Source: Galerina marginata (taxonomy: Eukaryota > Basidiomycota > Agaricomycetes > Agaricales > Galerinaceae). From it: 64,000 nucleotides of DNA. The position numbers and the translations under genes are program-made. This document shows positions 55,544 to 64,000 of the stretch, piece by piece. Position 1 is the stretch's first letter. The number at the start of each line of letters is the position of its first letter. The DNA is taken from NCBI GenBank assembly GCA_023014335.1, contig JAECYW010000004.1, forward strand, positions 1,178,001 to 1,242,000, in the 5' to 3' direction. A model generated the notes under the pieces. It was given only the letters and a program-made list of their open reading frames with translations. It was not told the origin of the DNA and ran no database searches.

Positions 55544-55831
55544 AGGTAGGGCTCATGCACGGCTTCACCACATCACGTGAGGTGATTTGGCGGGCAAATT
55601 GATGAGAATTTCGTGCAAGTGACCATTTTGCAAAGCTAATAGCGCTTGCCACATCGCAAGAATAAAAAATCTGGCCGCAGGAAGTTGTTTCAAATAAGCA
55701 TAGAAACAACTTGCTGGGGCCAGAATTTTGAATTTAACGTTGGTGTATGTGCTATTAGCTTTCTCGTTGGAAATGTCCGTTTTTCGGCCAATTATCACGT
55801 GACGTAGTGAGGTCGTGCATGAGCCCTACCT
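55544..55831. mobile_element. MITE with long terminal inverted repeats and TA target duplication
   Basis: A 288-bp element. Left end AGGTAGGGCTCATGCACG and right end CGTGCATGAGCCCTACCT are perfect inverted repeats over 18 bases and stay similar (CTCACTACGTCACGTGA against TTCACCACATCACGTGA) for about 35. Both ends are flanked by TA (55542-55543 and 55832-55833), the duplication made by Tc1/mariner-type transposases. Internally there is a second long palindrome (CTGGCCGCAGGAAGTTGTTTC near 55671 with GAAACAACTTGCTGGGGCCAG near 55703) and GCTAATAGC / GCTATTAGC. It carries no open frame of note, so it is non-autonomous. Confidence 0.8.
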
Positions 55832-55833
55832 TA

Positions 55834-56073
55834 GCACCTCCGGACAAAGCTCGCCGTGCGAAGATCGCTATCGGGTCCAGTGACCAAAATGCCATCATCG
55901 CTGACAGAAATCAATGTTAATCGAGTCTCGCCTCCGACCTCGTTGGACCTCGTTGGATCACATTCTCCAACCGTGACTTACATCGCTGAACCCCTTCTAG
56001 AATGCATCCAGCTGCTACATCCTACATAGGGGCACCACATGCTTCAATGCCAAGCACAACTCCTCCGTTGCCG
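55834..56073. other. Promoter region of the secreted-protein gene
   Basis: From the MITE edge to the TATA box. No gene; the MITE inserted within 300 bases of the transcription start. Confidence 0.4.
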
Positions 56074-56080
56074 TATAAAA
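56074..56080 (+). promoter_or_regulatory. TATA box of the secreted-protein gene
   Basis: TATAAAA 48 bases before the ATG at 56128, a plausible core promoter position for a short leader. Confidence 0.5.
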
Positions 56081-56127
56081 TGGACGATGAGACACGGCTA
56101 ATAACTCCCTCGACTTGAACATCCACC

Positions 56128-57013
56128 ATGATTCTCGGAACTAGTCTTGCTTTCCTCTGCCTTTCCTCGTTGGCCATGGCTTCTCCTGCTGTCGAATTGC
56201 AACACCTGGAGGCACGACAGGCGGTGGACAACATTGTTTATGTCACAGATTCCAATCAATTTTGGTGCGCGACCTTCACTCGTTATTATACTGTACCCTC
56301 ATTCACTGGTTGGGTAATTCGGACAGTATGATTATGCCACGGTGAGGCCCAGGTCTTCTTGTGATTATTGAGCGCAGGTTCTGATACTTGGTCCAGGAAT
56401 CCTCATACCAATATCGGCGATAGCGAAACTCCCGGAGGCATGAAAACGTATTGCTCGCCAGCAGGCCGCTACTCTCCTGATCAGGGTCAATTACCTCCCG
56501 ATTTTTGGAGCAATGTCGCCTTCACGAGCGGAACTAGCTCTAGGGGAGCACGGTTTGCACAGTGTAGGTTGTTTCCAGAATACTAGTTCACTCAAATTTA
56601 CGAACCTTCTTCTCGGTCAGTGACTGGCTGCATACGTCCCGAGAAACTCAGTCGCCTCAACCCGAATGATGGTGGAGGCCAATACGATTCGAGTGGCGGC
56701 GCCGGAGGCCAAGGAAACCCGCAGGGTAGCAAATGCCTTGGGTAAGTCCCGGTGCTCTCAGATAGGCATCGTGTTGGTCATTGAATAACTGATAATTTTT
56801 GCTTCCATTCTAGCTACAACCATTACGTCGAACTGGTCGAGCCAGGTGACCGCCGAGCTTGCATCAAGTGCTGCGACAATTTCGACGACTGTCCAGTGAA
56901 TATGGGTACGTCAGACCAATTCATTATGGCATTCGGTTTTTGATCATCTTACCTTGACAGATACTGCTGGATGCCCCCAAGTTATTCCCGGAAATTATTT
57001 CGATTGTGATTGA
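56128..57013 (+). CDS. Small secreted cysteine-rich protein
   Basis: Six exons, about 170 residues. Signal peptide MILGTSLAFLCLSSLAMASP, followed by LEARQAVDN. Splicing gives NQFCMIMPRNPHTNIGDSE, TPGGMKTYCSPAGRYSP, ARFAQLTGCIRPEKLSRLNP, GGQYDSSGGAGGQGNPQGS, CLGYNHYVELVEPGDRRAC, IKCCDNFDDCPVNMDTAGC and PQVIPGNYFDC. The nine or so cysteines and the NPHTNIGDSE...YNHYVELVEP core belong to a family of secreted proteins widespread in agaricomycetes and of unknown function. Two of its introns lack other obvious support, but every join keeps the family motif. A degenerate copy of the last exon lies 330 bases downstream. Confidence 0.78.
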
Positions 57014-57517
57014 TGGACATGACCTAAAGACACTGAAAATTTCGGACTTGTCACGATATCGAACTGTTTATGGACTATTCTGTGCCTCCTACCCTACTTC
57101 AAGGACAAAGCTATTAATGATGATGTTTTTACGAACTTTTGTAACGCAATATGACTCGAAGTCTTTATCTACTGTTGTACATCTCTTGGACACATGCTAT
57201 TACGCCGCTCATAAACGAAGAATCGGATATCTAACTGCCTAGTCTCCTCCGAGAAACTGCTTCTGTCTTACTGCTATACTTACTCGAGTACACTAAAAAG
57301 CCTGCTGTCTAGCCAACATACTCGTCAATTCTTGAATTGCGCACTGGATGCCCCCACATCTTTCACGAAAATTATCTGTTGTTGTGACATGAACATACGA
57401 TTGCAAGATGATGCAAGTCATCGATAGAGTTATGAAAAGATATATTGTTCGTTCATCAAAATATGGGCCACTTTGAAGCAGGTAAGTAAAGACGACCCAA
57501 CAGCCGGAATGGCGGCT
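57014..57517. other. Intergenic with exon-like relic
   Basis: Convergent 3' flanks of the secreted-protein gene and the acyltransferase gene. Contains the exon relic at 57344-57392; nothing else recognised. Confidence 0.45.
57344..57392 (+). pseudogene. Decayed duplicate of the secreted protein's last exon
   Basis: CTGGATGCCCCCA then TTTCACGAAAATTAT and GTTGTGACATGA line up with the terminal exon at 56967-57018 (CTGGATGCCCCCA, ATTCCCGGAAATTAT, GATTGTGATTGATGGACATGA). Small gaps break the frame. It is a leftover of a local duplication. Confidence 0.6.
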
Positions 57518-58876
57518 TTATATCAGTAACGACAGACTTAAGTCCCATATCCTCACATCGAACCGTGGATCCACAAACATGCCCGAAAGGACCATGGGAT
57601 CGATCATGAAAGGCAACGACCAGACAAACCAAATGCACACCCAGGTATACCCAATACATCTGATCCACATCTCCGGCTCAGACGAAGGGGATTCGGCGTT
57701 GTGTCCCTTCTGAACTTGTACTTGCTTCGGACAGATATTGTGTTTCTTAGGCCGCAGAGTCCAGGCAAACCCCACGGTTTTCTCGATTGTTATGCCAACA
57801 GCTTGGAGGACGAAAAACGCGAGCGCGCCGAATCCAGGTCTTCCGAGGAGCATGTATTCCCCTCCGACATGAACGACCCCGGTAATGAAAAAGGCGGTAT
57901 AGAGCCATATAAGTTTGTTCGCCGTGTCGCACAGGTTGCTCGATGTTTTGTAGACGATGGAGGGTCGGCGAAAGATTTTAGTGACGACAAATTCTGTGCA
58001 CGCTAGGAGAGGCTATGGTGCAAGTAGATTAATATGGAAACGAGGGATAGAAGAGGGATGCCTACCTTCCGCAATAGCTGATGCCATAATCTCCTAAATA
58101 CGAATGGCGTGTAATTAACATCCGAAAGCTTGATGAAGAGCTTATGAAGCTTACCGCCAAAACCGCTGCACACTCCAAGCACTCATTGGTGACCCAAACA
58201 GGCCTGGCCACCTATCTGGACGCGACCAACCAAGGCCAACCACGACGATCGACAAGGCATAATTCATCGAGGTGATACGCGCCGCACCAGCTACCGCGAA
58301 ACTGGCGACTCCAAGAGTACGCCAATGGATCGCAGAATCAGACAAGAGCCGTCCAGGCGTGGTCATGCCTGGATTGGACGCGTTGGACACATACGCAGCG
58401 AATTCCCATGCGGCACACAATATTATGATGATGATTCGTGTGCCAATAAAATTCCAGCGTGAGGTTGAAGGTGAGGGACGACTGGGAAGGTGGGAAGGTT
58501 CGTGCGCCCAACCTATGCCGCGAGGATTTGTGTAAAGGTTGAAGGTCCACCGGAGCCTCTGTGAGAACGACTTCTCCGTGATTTTGTTGTCGCTCGTTTG
58601 TGGATCATGCAAATTTTTGAGTGTGTTTGGATGAGTCAAGGACATAGCATCAAGCCCAGTCATAAGCTGCGTAAGGATAGCAGAGCCTAATCCCAGGTCT
58701 ACTACGAGGTCCCCTGTCGTCGTCTGCGTGATGAGGTGGTAGGAAATCCACAAGGCGACCCCAAGGAGGAACCATATCAAGAGCCGTGGAAGGCCTGGTA
58801 TCGTTCCAACGAATAGAGCCAGCTGACAGGCTCCATAGAGAGCGCCATCGAATGGTTTCCTCGAGTCGCTCATCAT
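57518..58876 (-). CDS. Wax-synthase-domain membrane acyltransferase
   Basis: Three exons (58876-58155, 58093-58066, 58012-57518), 414 residues from MMSDSRKPFDGAL. Multiple hydrophobic segments (LLIWFLLGVALWISYHLI, TRIIIIILCAAWEF, LIWLYTAFFITGVVHVGGEY, CIGYTWVCIWFVWSLPFMI). The diagnostic stretches are LYTNPRGIGWAHEP, SMNYALSIVVVGLGW and, across two introns, WSVQRFWRRLWHQLLRKPLL, ending with the histidine-bearing GVVHVGGEYML; these match the MBOAT-like wax synthase domain of fungal proteins. Such enzymes transfer acyl groups to alcohols, including terpenoid alcohols in some mushroom clusters. No terpene synthase or P450 is nearby, so the substrate is open. Earlier in-frame GTG at 58891 was not used because two ATGs follow. 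Confidence 0.78.
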
Positions 58877-59217
58877 TGAACGTAGTGGCACAGGTGGAAG
58901 CCTAAAATTTCAACCCTTCAAGGGTCGATCAAAAGCCTTTACATAGTTGCGGGGCTTAGGGTGTGTATAACCACGAGAGCCCGTAAACGATCATCAAACC
59001 GAAGCCCACCCATTCGATTCGCCGAGGGGATAGAACATCAACTGGGAGGATCATGGTGGTTGGATTCGAACAGCGGATGAATTCGAGTTTCAATCTTATC
59101 TATTGTCACGTTCGCGTGACGAGGAAACTTTGAACCGTTTCGCTGCGTATTCGTAAACGGTTACCGTCAACTCTGGCCAGTGTATAAGAACGAGTTGAGT
59201 CTATATCTCAATCTATC
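58877..59217. other. Divergent promoter region
   Basis: Between the acyltransferase and the CK2 beta starts. No coding sequence recognised. Confidence 0.45.
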
Positions 59218-60365
59218 ATGCTAATTCTAACGAAAATTTACGACCGTACAGTGGAAGAAGCGTCAACGGGATCGGACTCAGATTACTCCAGGTGTGTATC
59301 AATTTTCTGTTCGAAGACTTGGATATTGAACTTACCAAGTTTATGGTGGATCTAGCACAGTACGGCCTCCTTGGAGTTTTTTCTCAAAGCAGAGGGTGAT
59401 AATGACCGTAGCTTTTATAGTGGATCTCCTGGTTTTTATCGTCAAAAGGAAACGAATACTTCTGCGAAGTCGACGAGGACTTTATTTTAGATCGATTCAA
59501 TCTTACAGGATTGAACAACGAGGTGGCGAACTACCCTCAAGCTTTGGATCTCATCACAGATAGCTTGGGTGTGTACGTTGACTGCAATACAGCGTGAAGA
59601 CAGGCTGATTGGTCTGCAGATGACGATATCCAAGACGAACTTCGCGGATCGCTGGACGTGCAGGCACGTCTTCTCTACGGACTCATACACGCACGATGGA
59701 TCGTCACAGCACGAGGACTAACAAAGATGGTACTATCCCACCACTTCTCCTAACCAAAATCCTCCTAACTCAACCCAACTAACTCTCCAGCTCGACAAAT
59801 ACAAACGCGCCGACTTCGGACGATGTCCACGTGTCCTCTGCGCATCCCAACCCCTCCTCCCAGTCGGACTCACAGACATACCCTACGAAAAATCCGTCAA
59901 GCTCTACTGCGGGCGGTGCGAGGACCTCTACTCGCCCAAGTCTTCCCGCCACGGCTCCATCGACGGCGCGTACTTCGGGACGACCTTCCCCCACCTGCTC
60001 TTCCTCGTCTACCCCACCCTAATCCCGCCAAAGGACGGCGAGCCCCCGGTGAATGCTGTGGCTAAAGACGGGACGTCTGGCGACTCCAGGAGCAGGCGGC
60101 GGCTCCGCGAGGAGCCTGAGGCGTCTGTTGCTGCTGAGGGTGGTGGGGAGGGTATCAGCACGGCGAGTGTGGCTTTGAAGGCGGAGAGATATCGGCCGCG
60201 GATATATGGTTTCCAGGTTAATGAGACTGCCAAGTTGCAGCGATGGCAGGAGGCTGTTCGTGATCGGTATGTCGTCCTTCGCAATCACCGCACTGTTCGA
60301 AACTGACTTTTTTGCTTTACAGACAAATTGCGAGATTGGAGGCACTAGAAGAGAAGACGCCATAA
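59218..60365 (+). CDS. ckb1: Casein kinase 2 regulatory (beta) subunit
   Basis: Six exons, about 285 residues from [14 protein letters not shown]. Spliced sequence gives [18 protein letters not shown], then [20 protein letters not shown] and [18 protein letters not shown]. Next come [34 protein letters not shown], the second zinc half [18 protein letters not shown] and [18 protein letters not shown], then [17 protein letters not shown]. Four Cys of the zinc finger (CPRVLC ... CGRC) that drives dimerisation are present. The acidic loop is short ([13 protein letters not shown]) compared with animal CK2 beta. The subunit docks and tunes the CK2 catalytic kinase. An insertion of about 70 disordered residues follows [11 protein letters not shown], a fungal feature. 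Confidence 0.92.
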
Positions 60366-60580
60366 AATTTGATTAGCATTCACGAGATTCCTTTGTATTC
60401 TTTTTTTATGGATTTTTGCTCAAGATTACCTTTCTTCTCTGCTTGTTGATCGTACACTTCATTGACATTCACCAAGGAACGGATTCAAAACATAAAGCTT
60501 AAAGTAACACATAATTCATATTTTATTGCTTGCAATTGTCCAAAAAAACTAATGCATTTTTACATACTAGACTAGCTGAT

Positions 60581-60600
60581 ACCCGTGCGTTCGCACGGGT
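60581..60600 (-). repeat. Helitron 3' terminal hairpin
   Basis: Perfect inverted repeat ACCCGTGCG / CGCACGGGT with a 2-nt loop. It serves as the transposition terminator in Helitrons. Confidence 0.8.
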
Positions 60601-60826
60601 GTACTTGGTCAATAGAAAAGAAGGGAATTATCCATGGATATATAGATGTATTGATACTACTTAAGTACTTAACAAACAACCTAATGGACGCTCGGTCGGT
60701 CCTGATGTGCATGCCTTCTTTGCTGGGCTCGAAGTTGCCTGACTGAAATCAAACTGGAGCCCATTGCGCTTCAATGCAGTCATCATACCATCAAAGTTAC
60801 AGCTGAGATTAGCCAGAAATACAGTG

Positions 60827-61065
60827 ACACCCAGTGAAGTAAAGGCGAGTGCCCAATCATATTTCCAGATGTCCTCCCGAAAGGATTTTGAGACGTAGTT
60901 GTCAGACATTAAGAGTGTGCGTGAGGCTCAGGCAGGGCTTCCGACGCGGGGAAATGTACTCGGCCCTCTGAACAACATGTACCAAAACTCGGACTTCGTT
61001 GGCTGCTCGATAAGTATTTCTCAGCAAGTCAGTGAAGTGCTCCGCAGTCAGGACACTGCACAGTA
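60827..61065 (-). pseudogene. Remnant of the Helitron Rep-helicase N-terminal region
   Basis: Frame pieces on the minus strand read QCPDCGALH then TGA (Trp expected), LAEKYLSSSQRSPSFGTCC, SEGRVHFPASEALPEP, and after a frame change SDNYVSKSFREDIWKYDWAL and AFTSLGV. The order CxxCxALHW, FGxCC, G-V-LP, LPEP, F-R-I--YN-ALAFTSLG is what fungal Helitron helicase proteins show ahead of the Helitron-like N domain. An in-frame stop, a frameshift and loss of everything downstream make it dead. Confidence 0.78.
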
Positions 61066-61186
61066 GGGCAGGAATGGATGGAAGGGCCACCTTAGGATGC
61101 GAAGATCAGGCTTGAGGTAAAAGAGACACTATAATTACTCACCCCATTTCTCAGCACATCACTCGCGACTGACCCTCCTCCCTCGG

Positions 61187-61700
61187 TTAATTATCTGCAT
61201 TGCGCCGCTGTCTTGCACCTTCAATGCGAGCATCAAGTACCCTGGCATTCAAGTTGTAGGAAGTAAGTAAAGTTCTATAAAGGAAAACAGAATTACTCAC
61301 TGCATGCCAAGCAAGGTGTACATGTCCTCGACCCTCAAGTATCGTCCTGTCCGCCTGTTCTGTTTATCAGCATGGGAATAAGCACTCGGAATATGTGATC
61401 TTAATATAACTTGATCACTTTGGCGCCTTTCGTTTTGTTCTTGCCTTTCACACTCGCGGCGGCGACGCTGGGCTAAAGACCGGGCATTGGGATGGGCTAT
61501 TTAACAAATGAAAATTAACATATAAATGAATTTACGATGATATGATAAAAACCTTAACTGCTGCTCAGTGCTTGGTGTTTCTGCGGCGAGTTGATCTTGG
61601 GGGGAAAATCTTCCGGGCGGTATATCTGAACCTCGAACCGAAGTCTGTTTGGTAGCCTGTGAAGCTCGTTCGCGATGAAGCCATGCCTGCTAGTGACGAT
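61187..61700 (-). pseudogene. Exon-like chain inside the Helitron, origin unclear
   Basis: Three minus-strand pieces join by plausible introns: FSPQDQLAAETPSTEQQLR; AHPNARSLAQRRRRECERQE continuing to TGRYLRVEDMYTLLGMQ; and VLDARIEGARQRRNADN before TAA at 61187. It could be the element's own 5' ORF or host sequence captured by the Helitron. A further open stretch (62250-61900, HEKLNTPQRHQNKDFID...) may belong to it, but I cannot find a start. The frame around 61700 also supports a competing reading (MASSRTSFTGYQTDFGSRF), so the model is weak. Confidence 0.4.
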
Positions 61701-62723
61701 GCGGTAGAGCCGCAGACCTTCTACTTGGAGGCAATTGCACCTGCTGCCTGGGTGAAATGATTTGATGATTGACGCCAATGGCTATTCGAGTAGGAGGGCT
61801 CGGTAAGTCGAAATAGGAGCAACTGCTATCTGAAGAAGGAAGATGAGGTCAAGTATCACGTAAGTTGGTTCAATATGACATACCCTACTTCCCAGACCAT
61901 GGCTCATTACTGATCTTCCACTGCTAGAAAGACTGTGTGGTTGGTTTTCGTCCTGGGCTTCACGGGGACGGTGCCTTCTGGGACTATCCTCAAGGCCATT
62001 TTCCCGAATGTCGCGCCTGCGTCCTAGCCCTTGCAGCAGCCCCAGGTGGTGGAGTAGATGTTTCGGGTCTTGTGGCTGGAATTCGACGGCGGCGAGGACT
62101 TTCATCGATATTGACGCTACGTCGATGAAGTCCTTATTTTGATGCCGTTGAGGCGTATTGAGCTTTTCGTGAGGCCTATTGAAAGGCATATGAATGTCTA
62201 CAGGGGAATAGAAGAAATGAAATACTCACATATCGTCGGTAGCAGAGCTGTTTGAGGTGTTCAATTTTGTTTGCAATGCGGCACCTTTACAACGCTGAAA
62301 TGCGCCGCCAGGCGCCGTTGAGAGCGTTGAACATTCCAGAGAGCAGACCCACCCAAAACAGAAAGCTATCGGGCGACAGTTTCGGGGACCAACAACTGAT
62401 TTGAATACATGAAGACACAACTACACAGGCACTGTCTTGCTGAATTACACATAATGGTTCATACATATGAAAGAGAAAATTTAATCAACAAAAGATACAG
62501 TATCTTTGGTAGACGGTCCAGGTGAGGGAGAGAGGAGGCTCATACTGGAAGAAAAGAACAGCGGAGAGGATGCTCAGTGAGGAAGTGATTCGAAGCGACG
62601 CGACGCGAAATTGATTTCCCAACCACATGCAGCTTTCCCATGACGTCATCAAATTCAGCAGCCAATCAGAATGTCTCTTCTAGACCCGTGAGAAACACCA
62701 TTCCCAATTTTTGTTATAATAGA

Positions 62724-63113
62724 TACATAGCCCAAGAAAGAAAGGTCGTGGTCGTGCAGGTGTTTCGTAAACTAGAAATGATATGAAGTACGAACTAAAT
62801 GATGAAGTAAAAAAAATGGAGCACGTAGTGTATCTACCAAACGCACCACTCAATCAAGAAAAACGCCATCCTCAATATCTTCGAGGAGGGCAACCTGACG
62901 TCCCCTCATGTGAGAGGTCTATTGTCCATGTGAAGCCTCTGCTTCGTAGACCCCCAAAAGGACGTCCATCAAGTCGAACAAGCCTATGCTTGATCAACGC
63001 TCGGCCCTCTCCAGCTCTGGCTGACAAGCCATCTGAGCATGAGCATGAGCGAGCCAAAATCTTCCATCCAGATAATTTCACCACATTCCAACCTCGTCTG
63101 TCTACCCCGCCTA
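62724..63113. other. Intergenic between the Helitron edge and the last gene
   Basis: Contains an open plus-strand frame from about 62783 that is antisense to the gene at 63114 and lacks motifs. No gene called. Confidence 0.4.
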
Positions 63114-64000
63114 TCACGCAGCAGGCTGCCAATCCCCGTCCAACCCAGCAACCCACGGCGCATTCGCCATCGAGAAGGAAGCACTGCTCAGCGGGCTCAT
63201 CGAGCGCTCCGTCTGCAGGCCGCCATTCCCACTGCCACTGCCCCTCACAGTATCGATCGTCCCGAACGAGGTGTCCATAAGCGTCGTCGAGCCCGAGCCC
63301 ACAGACCGGATCGTGTTCGTCTTTTCTGGGCTCACATGCGCCGAGGGAGGCGAGCCGATAATGGGCGGGAGACCGAGCGAAGAGGACTCTTGTTGTCCTT
63401 GCCCATGTCCTCCAGAAGAGGAGGTCCGCATCTGACCGTGCCCAAATGCAGAGAGAGCAGGCGAGCCAGGCAGGTGCCGCTTCCTATCGTCCGACGAGAC
63501 ACTTCCCATCCTTAAGAGGGAGTGGGCTACGGAGACACCACTCCCCATGGAACGAGCGACGGAGTGGGCGGAGGGCCTGGAGGAGTTGGAGCTCACTGAG
63601 CCGGAGTTGTCCCGCCGTGCGACGGGTGCTGAGCCCGTTGAGCGGACTGAGGGGCTGAAGTGGGACCGCATAGAGTGTAGAGAGCCTTGTTCGGAATTGA
63701 AGCTTGGGCTGTGGACGAACTATACACAATAAAAATAAAATAAAGTCAGCATGAAGACGAAGTTGAATTTTGTAAAATAACTGACCACACCAAACGTTCC
63801 TCTTCTCGAGGGATCCGCATGTCCACCGCCGCCACCACTACCTACTCCTCCAGCAGACGATATCGTGCGCCAGCCCTGCTCCGCATCAGGCGGGGCTTCC
63901 TCCAGCAAATCCATCGAAATGCCTGTAGTATGATGCGTAACCATCCCACCAGAAAGAGACAGGCCAGCAAACGAGCCCCTAGAAGCAGTAACATCCGTCG
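63114..64000 (-). CDS. Ser/Gly-rich protein, C-terminal part (gene continues right)
   Basis: Two exons are visible. The upstream one (64000-63785) reads ASRGSFAGLSLSGGMVTHH, DLLEEAPPDAEQGWRTISS and a Gly run, then an intron of about 61 nt ending TGTATAG. The last exon reads FVHSPSFNSEQGSLHSMRSH through SVARSMGSGVSVAHSLLRMG, RKRHLPGSPALSAFGHGQ, SPEKTNTIRSVGSGSTTLMD and ends WVAGLDGDWQPAA. This is the disordered tail of a larger protein; the informative domains lie beyond the window. Ser-Pro sites suggest phosphorylation. I cannot name it. Confidence 0.6.

Larger units (their letters stand above)
60567..62723 (-). mobile_element. Truncated Helitron
   Basis: Reading the minus strand, the 3' end has a perfect 9-bp-arm hairpin ACCCGTGCG-AA-CGCACGGGT (60600-60581), then ATCAGCTAGTCTAG and T: hairpin, about ten bases, CTAG, insertion before T, the classic Helitron 3' signature. 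Inside is a broken N-terminal part of the Rep-helicase ORF (see separate entry). A candidate 5' end is TCTATTATAA at 62723, preceded by A. That gives about 2.15 kb inserted at A^T with no duplication, as expected. The Rep, HUH and helicase domains are absent, so it is defective. The 3' end is strong; the 5' end is a guess. Confidence 0.75.

Overview
This is fungal nuclear DNA. It carries short intron-rich genes (introns about 45-70 nt, nearly all GT-AG), tRNAs with introns after position 37, and several families typical of mushroom-forming Basidiomycota: a CAAX lipopeptide pheromone precursor, an AA14 lytic polysaccharide monooxygenase, a NACHT NTPase and a wax-synthase-domain protein. An agaricomycete is the best guess; I cannot name the species. 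All gene models were spliced by hand, so exon edges are inferences from GT/AG sites and family alignments from memory.

Layout. 0-11 kb: two arrestin-like paralogues face each other tail to tail (1-1801 plus, 8689-10919 minus), enclosing a four-BRCT Dpb11/Rad4/TopBP1 replication-checkpoint gene and a single-pass membrane protein gene. 11.7-13.2 kb: a decayed MFS transporter with nonsense codons and a large internal deletion; its intact relative is at 25.8-28.3 kb. 14.9 kb: a 34-residue mating-pheromone precursor behind a gene-free stretch rich in ACAAT/ATTGT motifs. 15.6-24.2 kb: a C2H2 zinc-finger gene, two coiled-coil hypotheticals, tRNA-Lys(CUU) and a NACHT protein with a C-terminal membrane anchor. 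25.8-30 kb: MFS transporter and AA14 LPMO. 30.7-35.8 kb: two divergently transcribed low-complexity proteins. 36.3-48.3 kb: flavin monooxygenase, tRNA-Lys(UUU), an ABHD11-like mitochondrial hydrolase, tandem type-B carboxylesterases and the enoyl-CoA reductase TSC13. 48.4-55.4 kb: a tandem F-box-like family with two intact copies and two relics, plus GC-rich hairpins. 55.5-62.7 kb: a TA-flanked MITE, a small secreted cysteine-rich protein with a decayed copy of its last exon, a wax-synthase-like acyltransferase, casein kinase 2 beta and a broken Helitron with a recognisable 3' terminus. The right edge cuts a Ser/Gly-rich gene.

Working together: housekeeping genes (DPB11, CK2 beta, TSC13, the ABHD11-like gene, tRNAs) are interspersed with fast-evolving accessory families that look locally duplicated or broken (arrestins, MFS, carboxylesterases, F-box genes, secreted-protein exon). 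The most notable items are the orphan pheromone gene with its putative HMG-site cluster, the Helitron relic and the MITE. I found no pheromone receptor gene in the window.
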